Shown: one piece after another, positions 8,550 to 17,387 of the stretch
Position numbering within the stretch: position 1 is the stretch's first letter
How the letters are laid out: the number at the start of each line of letters is the position of its first letter
From: Gammaproteobacteria bacterium 45_16_T64
Lineage (GTDB): Bacteria; Pseudomonadota; Gammaproteobacteria; Pseudomonadales; Ketobacteraceae
Reading direction: 5' to 3'
NCBI GenBank assembly: GCA_002162955.1
Contig: MABD01000057.1
Coordinates: forward strand, 289,754-353,753
DNA: 64,000 bases
The notes under the pieces: model-generated
Told to the model about the DNA's origin: nothing
Databases searched by the model: none
What the model saw: the letters and a program-made list of their open reading frames with translations, nothing else
Made by a program: the position numbers and the translations under genes

Positions 8550-9881
8550 TTGAATACTAAAGAAAAGAACAAAACAGTCGGGTTTATCTCATTAGGGTGC
8601 CCCAAGGCGCTAGTGGATTCAGAACGCATCCTTACCCAACTAAAAACAGACGGTTACGATATTGTCCCAACCTACGACGATGCAGATATCGTTGTTGTTA
8701 ATACCTGTGGGTTTATTGATTCAGCGAAAGCCGAATCACTAGAAGCGATCGGTGAGGCAATTGCTGAAAATGGTAAGGTCATCGTCACCGGGTGCATGGG
8801 TAAAGATCAAAAAGTTATTACCGACTTGCACCCCAAGGTACTGGAAGTGACTGGGCCACAGGCCTATGAAGAAGTTGTTGGTGCCGTCCACAAATACGTG
8901 CCGCAGCCTAAAGAGCACAACCCTTACACCGATCTTGTTCCACCCCAAGGCATCAAGCTCACGCCTAAGCATTATGCCTACCTAAAAATATCGGAAGGTT
9001 GCAACCATAGCTGTTCTTTCTGCATCATCCCCTCACTTCGAGGCAAACTGGTTAGTCGCCCCATTGGTGACGTGATGGACGAAGCCGAGCGACTGGTCAA
9101 TGCCGGCGTTAAAGAGCTTCTCGTGATATCCCAAGATACCAGTGCTTACGGCGTAGATACTAAATATCGCACCGGATTTTGGCAGGGGCGCCCAATTAAA
9201 ACGAGAATGCAGGAGCTATGTGAAGCGCTAGGTGATTTAGGCGTATGGACTCGATTGCATTACGTATACCCCTACCCTCACGTCGACAAGATCATTCCGT
9301 TGATGGCTGACGGTAAGATCCTGCCTTATCTCGACATTCCATTTCAGCACGGCAGCCCTCGCATCCTTAAACTTATGAAGCGACCGGGTGCGATCGATAA
9401 TACACTCGAGCGTATACACACCTGGAAGAGGACCTGCCCAGATATCACCTTACGCAGCACGTTTATTGTGGGCTTTCCTGGCGAAACCGATGACGATTTT
9501 GATCAGCTATTGGGCTTTCTGGATGAAGCACAACTGGATCGCGTCGGATGCTTCCAGTACTCTCCCGTGGAAGGCGCACCCGCCAACGAATTAGGCGACC
9601 ACGTTCCTGATGAGATAAAGCAGGAGCGATTTGAACGCTTTATGCAGAAACAGCAGGAAATCAGCGCCAAGCGTTTATTGGCGAAAGTCGGCACACAACA
9701 GAAAGTCATTATTGATGAGGTTGACGAAGAAGGTGCCGTAGGCAGAAGCATGGCTGACGCTCCTGAAATTGATGGCATGGTATATTTGAACGGTGAGCAA
9801 TCGGTTAAACCGGGAGATATTGTAGATACCACTATCACCCACTCTGACGAATATGACCTTTGGGCTGACCTTAAGAAATAA
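8550..9881 (+). CDS. rimO: Ribosomal protein S12 methylthiotransferase RimO
   Basis: RimO is a radical-SAM enzyme that methylthiolates a conserved aspartate of ribosomal protein S12. Counting from the TTG at 8550 the protein has 443 residues, matching E. coli RimO. The N-terminal UPF0004 domain carries the three cluster cysteines (about 17, 53, 82) in SLGCPK, NTCGF and TGCMG. The radical-SAM site is CNHSCSFC (about 151, 155, 158), and the C-terminal quarter is a TRAM domain. The open frame extends upstream to 8496, but those 18 extra residues do not look like the family. The ribosome-binding site is weak with either start. Single gene with a leader hairpin. Confidence 0.95.
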   Translation: MNTKEKNKTVGFISLGCPKALVDSERILTQLKTDGYDIVPTYDDADIVVVNTCGFIDSAKAESLEAIGEAIAENGKVIVTGCMGKDQKVITDLHPKVLEVTGPQAYEEVVGAVHKYVPQPKEHNPYTDLVPPQGIKLTPKHYAYLKISEGCNHSCSFCIIPSLRGKLVSRPIGDVMDEAERLVNAGVKELLVISQDTSAYGVDTKYRTGFWQGRPIKTRMQELCEALGDLGVWTRLHYVYPYPHVDKIIPLMADGKILPYLDIPFQHGSPRILKLMKRPGAIDNTLERIHTWKRTCPDITLRSTFIVGFPGETDDDFDQLLGFLDEAQLDRVGCFQYSPVEGAPANELGDHVPDEIKQERFERFMQKQQEISAKRLLAKVGTQQKVIIDEVDEEGAVGRSMADAPEIDGMVYLNGEQSVKPGDIVDTTITHSDEYDLWADLKK

Positions 9882-9889
9882 CGGCTATA

Positions 9890-9934
9890 AAGGGCTGCAT
9901 CGGTGTCGAATGGCGCCACAAACATGCAGCCCTT
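9890..9934. terminator. Inverted repeat after rimO
   Basis: AAGGGCTGCAT and ATGCAGCCCTT form a perfect 11-bp stem with a loop of about 23 bases, starting 9 bases after the rimO stop. The T-run is absent, so this is a probable but not textbook terminator. Confidence 0.45.
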
Positions 9935-10003
9935 GTGCATTAATCATGCGTATAAAATCCCAAAAGTTGAAACAAAATGGGTCATTTCTAACAGTTCTAT
10001 AAC

Positions 10004-10015
10004 ATTCTATAGAAT
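10004..10015. promoter_or_regulatory. 12-bp palindrome upstream of msrAB
   Basis: The perfect palindrome ATTCTATAGAAT lies about 95 bases before the msrAB start, inside A/T-rich DNA that repeats TTCTATA twice. It could be an operator. No known regulator motif is matched with confidence. Confidence 0.3.
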
Positions 10016-10110
10016 TTTCATAACATCCCCTGCTTGGGGCTTTTCTCTTCTGCAAAATTTAGCCACACTGACCTTATCAGCGATTAAAACATCATTTAAC
10101 GAGGTAAGTC

Positions 10111-11217
10111 ATGAAAACATCTATCGGCGGATATCTACTAGGAGCACTACTGTTGGCTGGCTGCTCTCAGAATGCAGAAACCGCTTCTTCCCCAGCGCTA
10201 GCGGCGTCATCCACCCTTACTACTGCAACCTTTGCGGGCGGCTGCTTTTGGTGCGTAGAATCTGATTTCGAGAAAGTTGAGGGGGTTCACGCCGTCATTT
10301 CTGGATACACCGGTGGAAAGAGGGAAAACCCAACCTACAAACAAGTCGCGTCTGGGTCAACGCGACATGTTGAGGCTGTTGAAGTCAAATATGACCCAAG
10401 CATTGTCGCCTATAGTGAACTGCTTGATGTATTCTGGCGCCATATCGACCCCACAGATAGCGGAGGTCAATTTGTCGACAGAGGGTACCAATACCATTCA
10501 GTGATATACACTCATAATGACGAACAAAAGCTAGCCGCCCAGAAATCCAAGCAGGCACTAGATAGTTCTGGCCGCTTTGATAAGCCTGTTGTCACAGAAA
10601 TCATCTCATCGTCTCGCTTTTACGTTGCCGAAGATTACCACCAGGATTATTACGAAAAGAACCCGATACGATACAACTTCTATCGCTTCAATTCTGGGCG
10701 GGACCAGTTCTTGGCCGAGCACTGGGAAAAGGATGACCGCAAAACGGTAGCCAAGGAACAAAAGTACATGAACAACGACACCTACAAAAAGCCGTCCGAC
10801 AAAGAGCTCAGAATGCAGTTAAGCGAGCTAGAATACGACGTCACGCAAAATGACGCCACAGAGCGCCCGTTTAGCAACAAATATTGGGACGAGAAACGCG
10901 CGGGGATTTTTGTCGACGTAGTCAGTGGCGAACCACTTTTCTCCTCTAAGGACAAATATAAATCAGGCACCGGCTGGCCTAGTTTCAGTCGCCCCATTGA
11001 AGGCGGTCGTATTTCAGAGAACACCGACTTTAAACTTTTTGCCCCACGCACAGAGGTCCGCAGCAAAAGCGCAGACTCACACCTAGGCCACGTTTTTAAT
11101 GATGGTCCAAAGCCAACGGGGTTACGCTACTGCATTAATTCAGCGTCTTTACGTTTCGTCCCGCTAGAAGCCATGGAGAAAGAAGGCTACAAAGCTTATA
11201 TAGTAGCGGTAAAATAG
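10111..11217 (+). CDS. msrAB: Fused peptide methionine sulfoxide reductase MsrA-MsrB, lipoprotein
   Basis: 368 residues. A lipoprotein signal ends in LAGC (Cys18). The MsrA domain begins with GGCFWC (catalytic Cys45) and runs to about residue 200. The MsrB domain covers about 235-368, with [17 protein letters not shown] and the catalytic [11 protein letters not shown] (Cys341). MsrA reduces methionine-S-sulfoxide and MsrB the R form, so the protein repairs oxidised proteins, here in the envelope. The usual paired CxxC zinc cysteines of many MsrB domains are not visible. ATG preceded by GAGG. Transcribed alone, ending at the hairpin near 11275. Confidence 0.95.
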   Translation: MKTSIGGYLLGALLLAGCSQNAETASSPALAASSTLTTATFAGGCFWCVESDFEKVEGVHAVISGYTGGKRENPTYKQVASGSTRHVEAVEVKYDPSIVAYSELLDVFWRHIDPTDSGGQFVDRGYQYHSVIYTHNDEQKLAAQKSKQALDSSGRFDKPVVTEIISSSRFYVAEDYHQDYYEKNPIRYNFYRFNSGRDQFLAEHWEKDDRKTVAKEQKYMNNDTYKKPSDKELRMQLSELEYDVTQNDATERPFSNKYWDEKRAGIFVDVVSGEPLFSSKDKYKSGTGWPSFSRPIEGGRISENTDFKLFAPRTEVRSKSADSHLGHVFNDGPKPTGLRYCINSASLRFVPLEAMEKEGYKAYIVAVK

Positions 11218-11274
11218 CACTCTAAATACCCACACAAGACCGGAGCGCAAGGCAGAAACACAAAGCAGAAACAC

Positions 11275-11307
11275 AAAGGGGTCTCGACAAATATCGAGGC
11301 CCCTTTA
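11275..11307. terminator. Terminator between msrAB and the membrane-protein gene
   Basis: AAAGGGGTCTCGA pairs with TCGAGGCCCCTTT with one G-T pair. It sits between two convergent genes and just overlaps the minus-strand stop codon, and could serve both directions. Confidence 0.6.
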
Positions 11308-11742
11308 CTTGAATTTCTTTCGCAAAATCGGATTCAGTAGGCAAAGATAAATGCAAGCACTGACTGAAAAAATAGACCACAAGAATGGCATTCCATTTAC
11401 GCTCAAATCCAACGTCAAGCGTCCCGCAAAATACCACAACCCCGTCAACAATATCGGCGCTAGCCAGAACAAAGCCACCATAAACACCGTGAGCGTTTGC
11501 ACCATTGTTGTCCCCGTCTTTTTCACCACACCTTCCATTGTTCTGCGTAAATCATAGTGCGTCGCGATCAAGATCACATCTTTCTTAAAATACGAAAGAG
11601 AACTATAGAAGCTAGCGATCACAAGCAAATGCATAAATGAAAATGTCTGATAATCGACATTGGCCAGAGGCCCAACCCCAAACAGCAAACCAAGTGAAAC
11701 AAGGGCAAGAACAGCGCTTAGTAGTCTAAAAATTAACAGCAA
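11305..11742 (-). CDS. Four-helix membrane protein of unknown function
   Basis: 145 residues with four clear hydrophobic segments (about 3-25, 36-50, 82-107 and 120-138) separated by short charged loops, and a basic C-terminal KKFK. I do not recognise a family. It follows the small ABM protein gene by 27 bases on the same strand and so may be the last gene of the lysine-degradation transcript, but no functional link is visible. Confidence 0.6.
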   Translation of the reverse strand: MLLIFRLLSAVLALVSLGLLFGVGPLANVDYQTFSFMHLLVIASFYSSLSYFKKDVILIATHYDLRRTMEGVVKKTGTTMVQTLTVFMVALFWLAPILLTGLWYFAGRLTLDLSVNGMPFLWSIFSVSACIYLCLLNPILRKKFK

Positions 11743-11769
11743 TTATCATTCTCCATGCTAACCCAAACA

Positions 11770-12072
11770 TTATACAACTGCCGTAAACCCTTCAAATTCA
11801 GGATGACCAATATACACACCTTTACTTCCACCCGCGCCTGCATGCGCCTTTCTAAATGCCTCAGACTTCGTCCAATCTTCAAAGCTCTGGTGACTTTCCC
11901 AAACCGAATGGGAGGCAAAAAGCGTATGCTCTTCATTGGTCGCACTTTGCATTAAATTAAAACTCTTGAAACCAGGCACCTCATCAAGATAAGTCTTCCT
12001 TTGCTTCCAAATATTGATAAACTCGTCTTCCTTGCCCAATACGATTTTAAATCGGTTCATTGCTACGTACAT
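11770..12072 (-). CDS. ABM-domain monooxygenase-like small protein
   Basis: 100 residues from the ATG at 12072, which has GGAG eight bases upstream. The longer frame (to 12273) overlaps the upstream dehydrogenase and is not used. The fold signature is that of the dimeric ferredoxin-like ABM superfamily: an AMNRFKIVLGKEDEFINIW opening strand-helix, a VPGFKSFNLM strand and a SVWESHQSFEDW block that is typical of IsdG/HmoA-like and ABM proteins. Such proteins include haem-degrading enzymes and cofactor-free monooxygenases. It is 64 bases downstream of the ALDH7 gene on the same strand, so it may belong to that operon. Activity not assignable. Confidence 0.75.
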   Translation of the reverse strand: MYVAMNRFKIVLGKEDEFINIWKQRKTYLDEVPGFKSFNLMQSATNEEHTLFASHSVWESHQSFEDWTKSEAFRKAHAGAGGSKGVYIGHPEFEGFTAVV

Positions 12073-12136
12073 AGTTTGCTCTCCAGTAAATATCAGTACT
12101 GGTGACGTTAGACTAGAAAAAACCGAATAGCAACCA

Positions 12137-13753
12137 TCAAAGATCGAATCGAATACCCTGGGCCAATGGTATTTCTGAACCGTAATTGATCGTATTGGTC
12201 GAGCGCCGCATATATTGCTTCCACGCATCAGAGCCAGACTCTCGGCCTCCGCCAGTATCTTTTTCTCCGCCAAAGGCCCCGCCGATTTCCGCGCCAGAGG
12301 TGCCGATATTCACATTAGCAATACCGCAATCAGAACCGGAGGCCGACATAAACAACTCGGCTTCTTGCAAGTTTTGCGTGAATATCGCCGACGATAGACC
12401 CTGCCTGACATGATTTTGCCACGCGATGGCATCTTCCAATTCTGAATATCGAATCACAAACATCAATGGCGCAAAAGTCTCATCCTGCAAACACGGATCA
12501 TCAAAGGATACCTCAACAATAGCCGGCGCAATATAAACACCGCCTTTTGCAACACCCTCCTTCAACCTTTCACCACCAACCAATAATTTACCGCCTCTCT
12601 CAACGACATCGGCTAACTTTTTCTTCATTTCATACCAGACATGCTCTCCAATAACCGGACCACATAAATTGCCTTCGCTTCTAGGATCTCCTACCGCGAT
12701 AGTACTGTAGGTAGCAATTAACTTCTGAATAAAACCTTCTGCAATATCATCCTGTAAATATAAACGTCGCAAACTGGTGCAGCGCTGCCCACTCGTGCCT
12801 ACCGCAGAAAAAACCACGCCCTTTAACGCCATATTGAGATCAGCCTGTGACGAAACGATAAGCGCATTATTACCCCCCAACTCCAGCAGTGATCGGCCCA
12901 ACCTTCTGGCCACGCACTCTGCCACGTGACGCCCCATGGGTATTGAACCTGTTGCGGATACCAACGGCAAAAGATCGTGCTTAGATATCAGCTCTCCGAC
13001 TTCATGATGCCCATTTAACACTACCGACACCCCTTTAAGATGACCCATATTCATGTCTTGCAAAGAAGCGATAAGCAGCCTGTGACAGGCCAATGCACAA
13101 AGTGGTGTTTTTTCAGAGGGCTTCCACACCAACGTATTCCCACACACCAGGGCAAGTGCCGCATTCCACGCCCACACCGCCATAGGAAAATTGAACGCAG
13201 AGATCACACCCACAACACCCAAAGGATGCCACTGCTCCATCATTCGATGTAACGGCCGTTCACTCACAATCGTCAGACCATGCAACTGCCTAGACAGGCC
13301 AACGGCAAACTCACATACATCAATGACTTCCTGAACCTCCCCGACAGACTCTTGCCATGTTTTTCCCGCCTCAATCGTGATTATCTTCGCTAACTCATAT
13401 TTCTGCTGCCTTACCTTTTCACCAAACCGCCTAACCAATTCACCACGCTTGGGGGCTGGCACCACCCGCCATTCACGAAAGGTATCATGAGCAATAGATA
13501 TCGCATTTTCCGCCAACAACTCATCCGCTACGCCACTGCAACCGAGCAACTTATTATCGATTGGAGAATGCAGCGTAAACAATGTCGGGTGTCCATCGGC
13601 GTCAGGGTAAATTTCATCGGCACCAACACACAACGCCGGGTATAACGGCTCGCCCCCTTTGCCCTTTAATGCCGTCTCAACAAGCGGCATTTTTTCCTCA
13701 TCACTACTTAGCCATTTACCATTGTTTGATGTGAAAATTTGAGTAGATTCCAT
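12137..13753 (-). CDS. amaB: ALDH7-type aldehyde dehydrogenase (probable aminoadipate semialdehyde dehydrogenase)
   Basis: 538 residues from the ATG at 13753, which has AAGAAGGG upstream. Family marks of ALDH7/antiquitin are GEVQEVIDVCEFAVGLSR, the SERP segment and HPLGVVGVISAFNFP. The catalytic cysteine is in GQRCTSL, with the general-base Glu in ELGGNN. ALDH7 enzymes oxidise alpha-aminoadipate 6-semialdehyde (in equilibrium with piperideine-6-carboxylate) to aminoadipate. The preceding gene, 38 bases upstream, encodes a saccharopine dehydrogenase-like protein, which produces that semialdehyde. Together they make the lysine-catabolic assignment likely. The symbol is used by analogy with Pseudomonas amaB. 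Confidence 0.82.
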   Translation of the reverse strand: MESTQIFTSNNGKWLSSDEEKMPLVETALKGKGGEPLYPALCVGADEIYPDADGHPTLFTLHSPIDNKLLGCSGVADELLAENAISIAHDTFREWRVVPAPKRGELVRRFGEKVRQQKYELAKIITIEAGKTWQESVGEVQEVIDVCEFAVGLSRQLHGLTIVSERPLHRMMEQWHPLGVVGVISAFNFPMAVWAWNAALALVCGNTLVWKPSEKTPLCALACHRLLIASLQDMNMGHLKGVSVVLNGHHEVGELISKHDLLPLVSATGSIPMGRHVAECVARRLGRSLLELGGNNALIVSSQADLNMALKGVVFSAVGTSGQRCTSLRRLYLQDDIAEGFIQKLIATYSTIAVGDPRSEGNLCGPVIGEHVWYEMKKKLADVVERGGKLLVGGERLKEGVAKGGVYIAPAIVEVSFDDPCLQDETFAPLMFVIRYSELEDAIAWQNHVRQGLSSAIFTQNLQEAELFMSASGSDCGIANVNIGTSGAEIGGAFGGEKDTGGGRESGSDAWKQYMRRSTNTINYGSEIPLAQGIRFDL

Positions 13754-13791
13754 AACGCCCTTCTTTATACATGGCCTGACAAACACTGCAC

Positions 13792-14898
13792 CTAGATATT
13801 ACAATTCTGATACACGCGGCCAAATCGGTTGCTTTCAAATAAATGTAGCTCAACTTGCTCCTGGCGCACAAACCCAGAGCTCGGCAAGAGGTTTTCAAAA
13901 TGTAAATCTAATACAGCACAAAGAGACGATGCCGTGGTTATTTGAATCGAACTCCAATGCTCGCCGAATAGATATTGGTGGTAAATTTTTCTCGCATCCG
14001 TACTTTGCTCTAATCGTCCATCCCTATACCCCTTAACCGAAACAAACGTAAGAACAACATCCTGCTTGGTAATCGGCACAGACGTTTCCATTATCTGCTT
14101 TAAAAGAGGCCGACGCTCCTCTGTATCCAGATGAAGATCCTGCATCAAGAATTGCATCAAATATTGATGCCCTTTATACCTCACCGTCTTATAGTTTAAC
14201 TCATCCACTTGCCCTTCCATCGTTTCACACAATGTACCTAAGCCCCCAGAAGTATTAAACGCTTCATACTCCACGCCATCCAAAGAAAAACACTCGAGCC
14301 CCTCCAAAGGTACAAGCTTTATACGGCGTTTTTTCTCAATAGCTTCACACAGGTTACAATATTCATTGATCAGACCGTCGGTTGACCAGGTTAGGTTATA
14401 CATCATCTTATTAGTGGGATATTTAGGCAGTGCGCCAACGCGCATATTTACGGAGACAACCTCTTCAAATTGCGCTGCTAAGTTATAAGCAAGAATACCA
14501 ATAAACCCCGGCGCCAAACCGCACTGAGGCATAAACACTTGACCCTCTACCGCCTTACTAGCAATCCTCTGAATCTTTTCCGTTGTTCCTACATCTTCAG
14601 TTAAGTCGAAATAACTGCAACCATGCTCTAAGGCTGACTGAGCGATACAGGGATTAACATCATAGGAACACGCAGACACCACTGCATCTTGATTTTCAAG
14701 GGCTGATGATAAGCGCCCGGAGTCACTCACTTCAAATTGAAGAATGCTAACCCCTGCACTCGCCCGCAGCGCCTCTAACAACGAGAGATCACGATCTGCA
14801 ACCGTCACTTGATAAGAACCACATTCCGCCAGTAACCGAACAATGGCAGCGCCAATTTTTCCGGCACCAACAACTAACACGCGGGAAAGAGTAGACAT
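13792..14898 (-). CDS. Saccharopine dehydrogenase-like protein, lysine catabolism
   Basis: 368 residues from the ATG at 14898, placed 5 bases after GGAGG; two earlier in-frame starts lack this. The N-terminus is a Rossmann fold with VVGAGKIGAAIVRLL, followed by an AVVSAC strand, HGCSYFDLTED and a PQCGLAPGF segment characteristic of the saccharopine dehydrogenase/reductase family. The enzyme would split saccharopine to glutamate and aminoadipate semialdehyde, which the downstream ALDH7 would oxidise. No lysine-ketoglutarate reductase gene is adjacent, so where saccharopine is made is open; a homospermidine/carboxynorspermidine-type role is a less likely alternative. Confidence 0.78.
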   Translation of the reverse strand: MSTLSRVLVVGAGKIGAAIVRLLAECGSYQVTVADRDLSLLEALRASAGVSILQFEVSDSGRLSSALENQDAVVSACSYDVNPCIAQSALEHGCSYFDLTEDVGTTEKIQRIASKAVEGQVFMPQCGLAPGFIGILAYNLAAQFEEVVSVNMRVGALPKYPTNKMMYNLTWSTDGLINEYCNLCEAIEKKRRIKLVPLEGLECFSLDGVEYEAFNTSGGLGTLCETMEGQVDELNYKTVRYKGHQYLMQFLMQDLHLDTEERRPLLKQIMETSVPITKQDVVLTFVSVKGYRDGRLEQSTDARKIYHQYLFGEHWSSIQITTASSLCAVLDLHFENLLPSSGFVRQEQVELHLFESNRFGRVYQNCNI

Positions 14899-15194
14899 GA
14901 GCACCTCCATGGGCAACAACATCTACGCTACGCCGATTACCTAATAAAATAAAGCCACGAGCCTTTTTATTCGAACAACACCCTGCCTTATTCGACCTGG
15001 CTATATGCCTAACTTGATCAAAGTATGCACTGCGCGCAATACGCTAACTTAATGTTGTCAATCCACCTTTTTGTAAGGAAAAATTAATATTTAGGCAGAA
15101 CATTCTAATTTGCGCCGCTAATATGCTTCCAAATTAAATGAAACGGCACATTATGAGGCTGCTTCCACCCACTGGGAATAACGAGGAATCAACA

Positions 15195-15623
15195 ATGCAA
15201 GATAAAGTAAAAGCACAATTCGACCAGATTCAAGAGCAAGTAAACAAGCAACTAGACAGCGCTAAAGTTGAAGGGTACCGAATCCTAAAAGAACTAGGTG
15301 CAAACGTTGAATCTGAAGAATTGAACCTTTCTGACGTTGTTTCCGACCTTCGTGAAGCCAATCCTACTGTTAAAGAATTTGTTCGCAATCTAAATGTTGC
15401 TACATACGACAACCGCTTCCGTGCTAACTGGAATGCGACTATGGGTACTGCGCTTGCTAAACTAAATGTTGAAAAAGCATATGTTCGCAACGTAAAGCCA
15501 CGCATTGCTGAAGCTCGCGACACTGTTAACGCACGTGTACGTGACATCCAAGAGCGCACTCAAGAATTAACTGAAAAAGCGCAAGACAAAGCACAAGAGC
15601 TTCGCTCTAAAATCGCCAGCTAA
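15195..15623 (+). CDS. Phasin-like amphipathic helical protein
   Basis: 142 residues from the ATG at 15195, which has GAGGA upstream; the longer frame from 15138 lacks a ribosome-binding site. The protein is nearly all helix, rich in Glu, Lys, Gln and Ala, with a C-terminal heptad region ending DKAQELRSKIAS. Size, composition and lack of cysteine suggest a phasin or another lipid- or granule-surface protein. The codon choice is strongly biased, as in a highly expressed gene. A PHA-synthase-like gene lies 2.4 kb away at 18055, which is suggestive but not proof. It ends at a good terminator at about 15654. Confidence 0.5.
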   Translation: MQDKVKAQFDQIQEQVNKQLDSAKVEGYRILKELGANVESEELNLSDVVSDLREANPTVKEFVRNLNVATYDNRFRANWNATMGTALAKLNVEKAYVRNVKPRIAEARDTVNARVRDIQERTQELTEKAQDKAQELRSKIAS

Positions 15624-15651
15624 TAAGCAGCGACTTTTTACCTTCTTCTTT

Positions 15652-15681
15652 TTGGGCTCCCTTCTATGGGGGCCTTTTTTT
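15652..15681 (+). terminator. Terminator of the phasin-like gene
   Basis: A GGGCTCCC/GGGGGCC hairpin with a 6-base loop is followed by eight T residues, about 30 bases after the stop codon. Confidence 0.8.
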
Positions 15682-15761
15682 TGCATTGACGACAGCACCC
15701 GAAGCCAGTTAGCATCTCAAGGAGCCCTACGACCGGAACATAAAACCAAGGTCAAACAAAT

Positions 15762-16256
15762 ATGACCAACTCAACACGCCCGCTTCGCATCACAGCCCAA
15801 ATCACCACAGAGCCATTGGCACTGGACCATGACTCTGTTTCTGTTTCAGAGACCCAAAGTGCATTTGCGACGCTGGTTGAACAACTTAATCGAGGCGAAA
15901 CACTAAGAAGCTCCCCTAAAATCGCCTGCAAGGCCTGCCACTACACGATCACTTCACCGCTATGCCTTTACCCTATTCAGGGCAGCGCTCACCACGTATT
16001 TACCAACCCTTCGGGGATGACCTTCGATCTGCAAACATTCGACAACACTGAAGGCTGCATTATTAGCGGAACCCTACTCAAACAGTTTTCGTGGTTCCCA
16101 GGGTATTGCTGGCAATATGCGTACTGCAAAGGCTGCGGGGAACATCTTGGATGGCACTATGAAAGGACTGCCCGCGAAGAGGGCCATGGCGAACAAAAAC
16201 ACGAGATACCTAGGTTCTATGGCCTCGTAACCGACCACCTAGTTTTTATCGAATAA
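15762..16256 (+). CDS. Bacterial cereblon-like CULT-domain protein
   Basis: 164 residues. The C-terminal two thirds match the CULT domain (the thalidomide-binding domain of cereblon; Yippee/RIG-I-like beta-tent fold). Two zinc-binding pairs are present: C56xxC59 and C122xxC125. Three tryptophans, W111, W117 and W131, have the spacing (6 and 14) of the aromatic cage known in the single-domain bacterial homologue MsCI4 from Magnetospirillum. An Asn (82) and a Phe (88) also fall at matching offsets. The N-terminal 50 residues are an extra, unrelated segment. No signal peptide. The natural ligand of bacterial CULT proteins is not established; cyclic imides and uridine-like compounds bind the cage. 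It is a single-gene unit between two terminators. Confidence 0.85.
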   Translation: MTNSTRPLRITAQITTEPLALDHDSVSVSETQSAFATLVEQLNRGETLRSSPKIACKACHYTITSPLCLYPIQGSAHHVFTNPSGMTFDLQTFDNTEGCIISGTLLKQFSWFPGYCWQYAYCKGCGEHLGWHYERTAREEGHGEQKHEIPRFYGLVTDHLVFIE

Positions 16257-16266
16257 AAATAGAAAC

Positions 16267-16302
16267 AAAAAAGGCCTAACAGAAACCTGTTAAGCCTTTT
16301 TG
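16267..16302 (-). terminator. Terminator of the initiator tRNA pair
   Basis: AAAAAGGCCTAACAG pairs with CTGTTAAGCCTTTTT with one wobble, and runs of A and T flank it. It lies just beyond the 3' end of the proximal tRNA-fMet and could also end the CULT gene transcript. Confidence 0.85.
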
Positions 16303-16308
16303 TAAAAT

Positions 16309-16385
16309 TGGTAGCGGGGGCTGGATTTGAACCAACGGCCTTCGGGTTATGAGCCCGACGAGCTACCAAACTGCTCCACCCCGCA
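16309..16385 (-). tRNA. Initiator tRNA-fMet (CAT), copy 1
   Basis: A 77-nt cloverleaf with encoded CCA. The anticodon loop reads CTCATAA, and the anticodon stem carries the three G-C pairs that mark initiators (GGG/CCC). Base 1 is T opposite T at position 72, so the first acceptor pair is unpaired, as formylation requires. It is identical to the copy at 16493. Confidence 0.97.
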
Positions 16386-16399
16386 TCAATGAGGATCGA

Positions 16400-16427
16400 A
16401 TTATACAGAACATCCTATATAAATCAA
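16400..16427 (-). promoter_or_regulatory. Promoter of initiator tRNA copy 1
   Basis: On the minus strand TTGATT and TATAAT are separated by 16 bases, with the -10 box about 14 bases from the mature 5' end. The element is part of the duplicated unit. Confidence 0.6.
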
Positions 16428-16492
16428 CAACTTACTGCACTTCAATGTATTCTAAAAAAGACTCGACATAAACTATCGTGTCTTTGCAAAAT

Positions 16493-16569
16493 TGGTAGCG
16501 GGGGCTGGATTTGAACCAACGGCCTTCGGGTTATGAGCCCGACGAGCTACCAAACTGCTCCACCCCGCA
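16493..16569 (-). tRNA. Initiator tRNA-fMet (CAT), copy 2
   Basis: A 77-nt sequence identical to copy 1 over the whole tRNA including CCA, with the same T1/T72 mismatch and G-C anticodon stem. Its own upstream region is a diverged duplicate of that of copy 1. Confidence 0.97.
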
Positions 16570-16583
16570 TCAAAGAGGAGCGT

Positions 16584-16612
16584 AATGTACAGCGATTACC
16601 TATATAGGTCAA
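16584..16612 (-). promoter_or_regulatory. Promoter of initiator tRNA copy 2
   Basis: TTGACC and TACATT are spaced by 17 bases on the minus strand, at the same place as the copy 1 promoter. The -35 box is better and the -10 box weaker than in copy 1. Confidence 0.5.
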
Positions 16613-16707
16613 CAACTTAAGGGGTCATTTTAGATTTAACGTTGAAACCAACAAGACTAGTAAACATAGCTAACAAAGGTTCTGCAAAACACCGACTAAA
16701 AGGGCAA

Positions 16708-17286
16708 TTAACTTAACTCATCCAGCGTTAATCGATAGCTGGGGACAAATTTTTCTAGGAAAAACTCAACCTCTGGCAACCCTGATGCATCAAGTAAATT
16801 CTGCACTCTATCTTTGGCCACGGTGAACTCACGATTACCGGCATCCACTTCTTGAATGCACTTCAAGTAAGCCGAGATAATATCGGCGCTCTTGATAATG
16901 CTACTCACCTCTGGACCTGCAAGCTTATAGTTTGTCAGCGGTAAAAAATCCTCTCGCATGGCCTCCGGCAACATCATAAGCAACTTGTCTTCCGCAGCCT
17001 GCTCCACCCCTTTGTAAGCTTCTGCAATGGATGGGTTAAAGTACTTAATTGGGCCCGGCAAGTCCCCTGTGAGCACCTCCGTCGCATCATGATATAACGC
17101 CATCAACGCAATACGCTCAGCATTCAATTCACCACCGAAATATCTATTTTTAATGATTGCCAAAGAATGAGCAATGATAGCCACGTCAAAGCTGTGCTCC
17201 TTTACATTTTCATCCTCAACATTACGCTTTAATCCCCAGCGCAATATATATTTCAATTTCGAAACATAAGCGAAAAAATGATACAA
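16708..17286 (-). CDS. yfbR: 5'-deoxynucleotidase YfbR (HD domain)
   Basis: 192 residues, close to E. coli YfbR in length and sequence pattern: HFFAYVSKLK start, KEHSFDVAIIAHSL, ALYHDATEVLTGDLPGPIKYF and a terminal FVPSYRLTLDEL. The HD-type histidines and aspartates of the metal site are all visible. The enzyme removes phosphate from deoxynucleoside 5'-monophosphates in nucleotide salvage. The frame begins with TTG at 17286, with GAGGTG 4 bases upstream; no ATG fits, so a non-ATG start is real here. It follows the HAD phosphatase gene by about 100 bases on the same strand. Confidence 0.92.
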   Translation of the reverse strand: MYHFFAYVSKLKYILRWGLKRNVEDENVKEHSFDVAIIAHSLAIIKNRYFGGELNAERIALMALYHDATEVLTGDLPGPIKYFNPSIAEAYKGVEQAAEDKLLMMLPEAMREDFLPLTNYKLAGPEVSSIIKSADIISAYLKCIQEVDAGNREFTVAKDRVQNLLDASGLPEVEFFLEKFVPSYRLTLDELS

Positions 17287-17387
17287 ATAACACCTCTACA
17301 GTCATCAACTTCTTGGAGCGCCAGCTTAAACACTCACCTTACATTGACTATAGTTCATTTTTGAAAAGACAAGATGAGGCGATCCCG

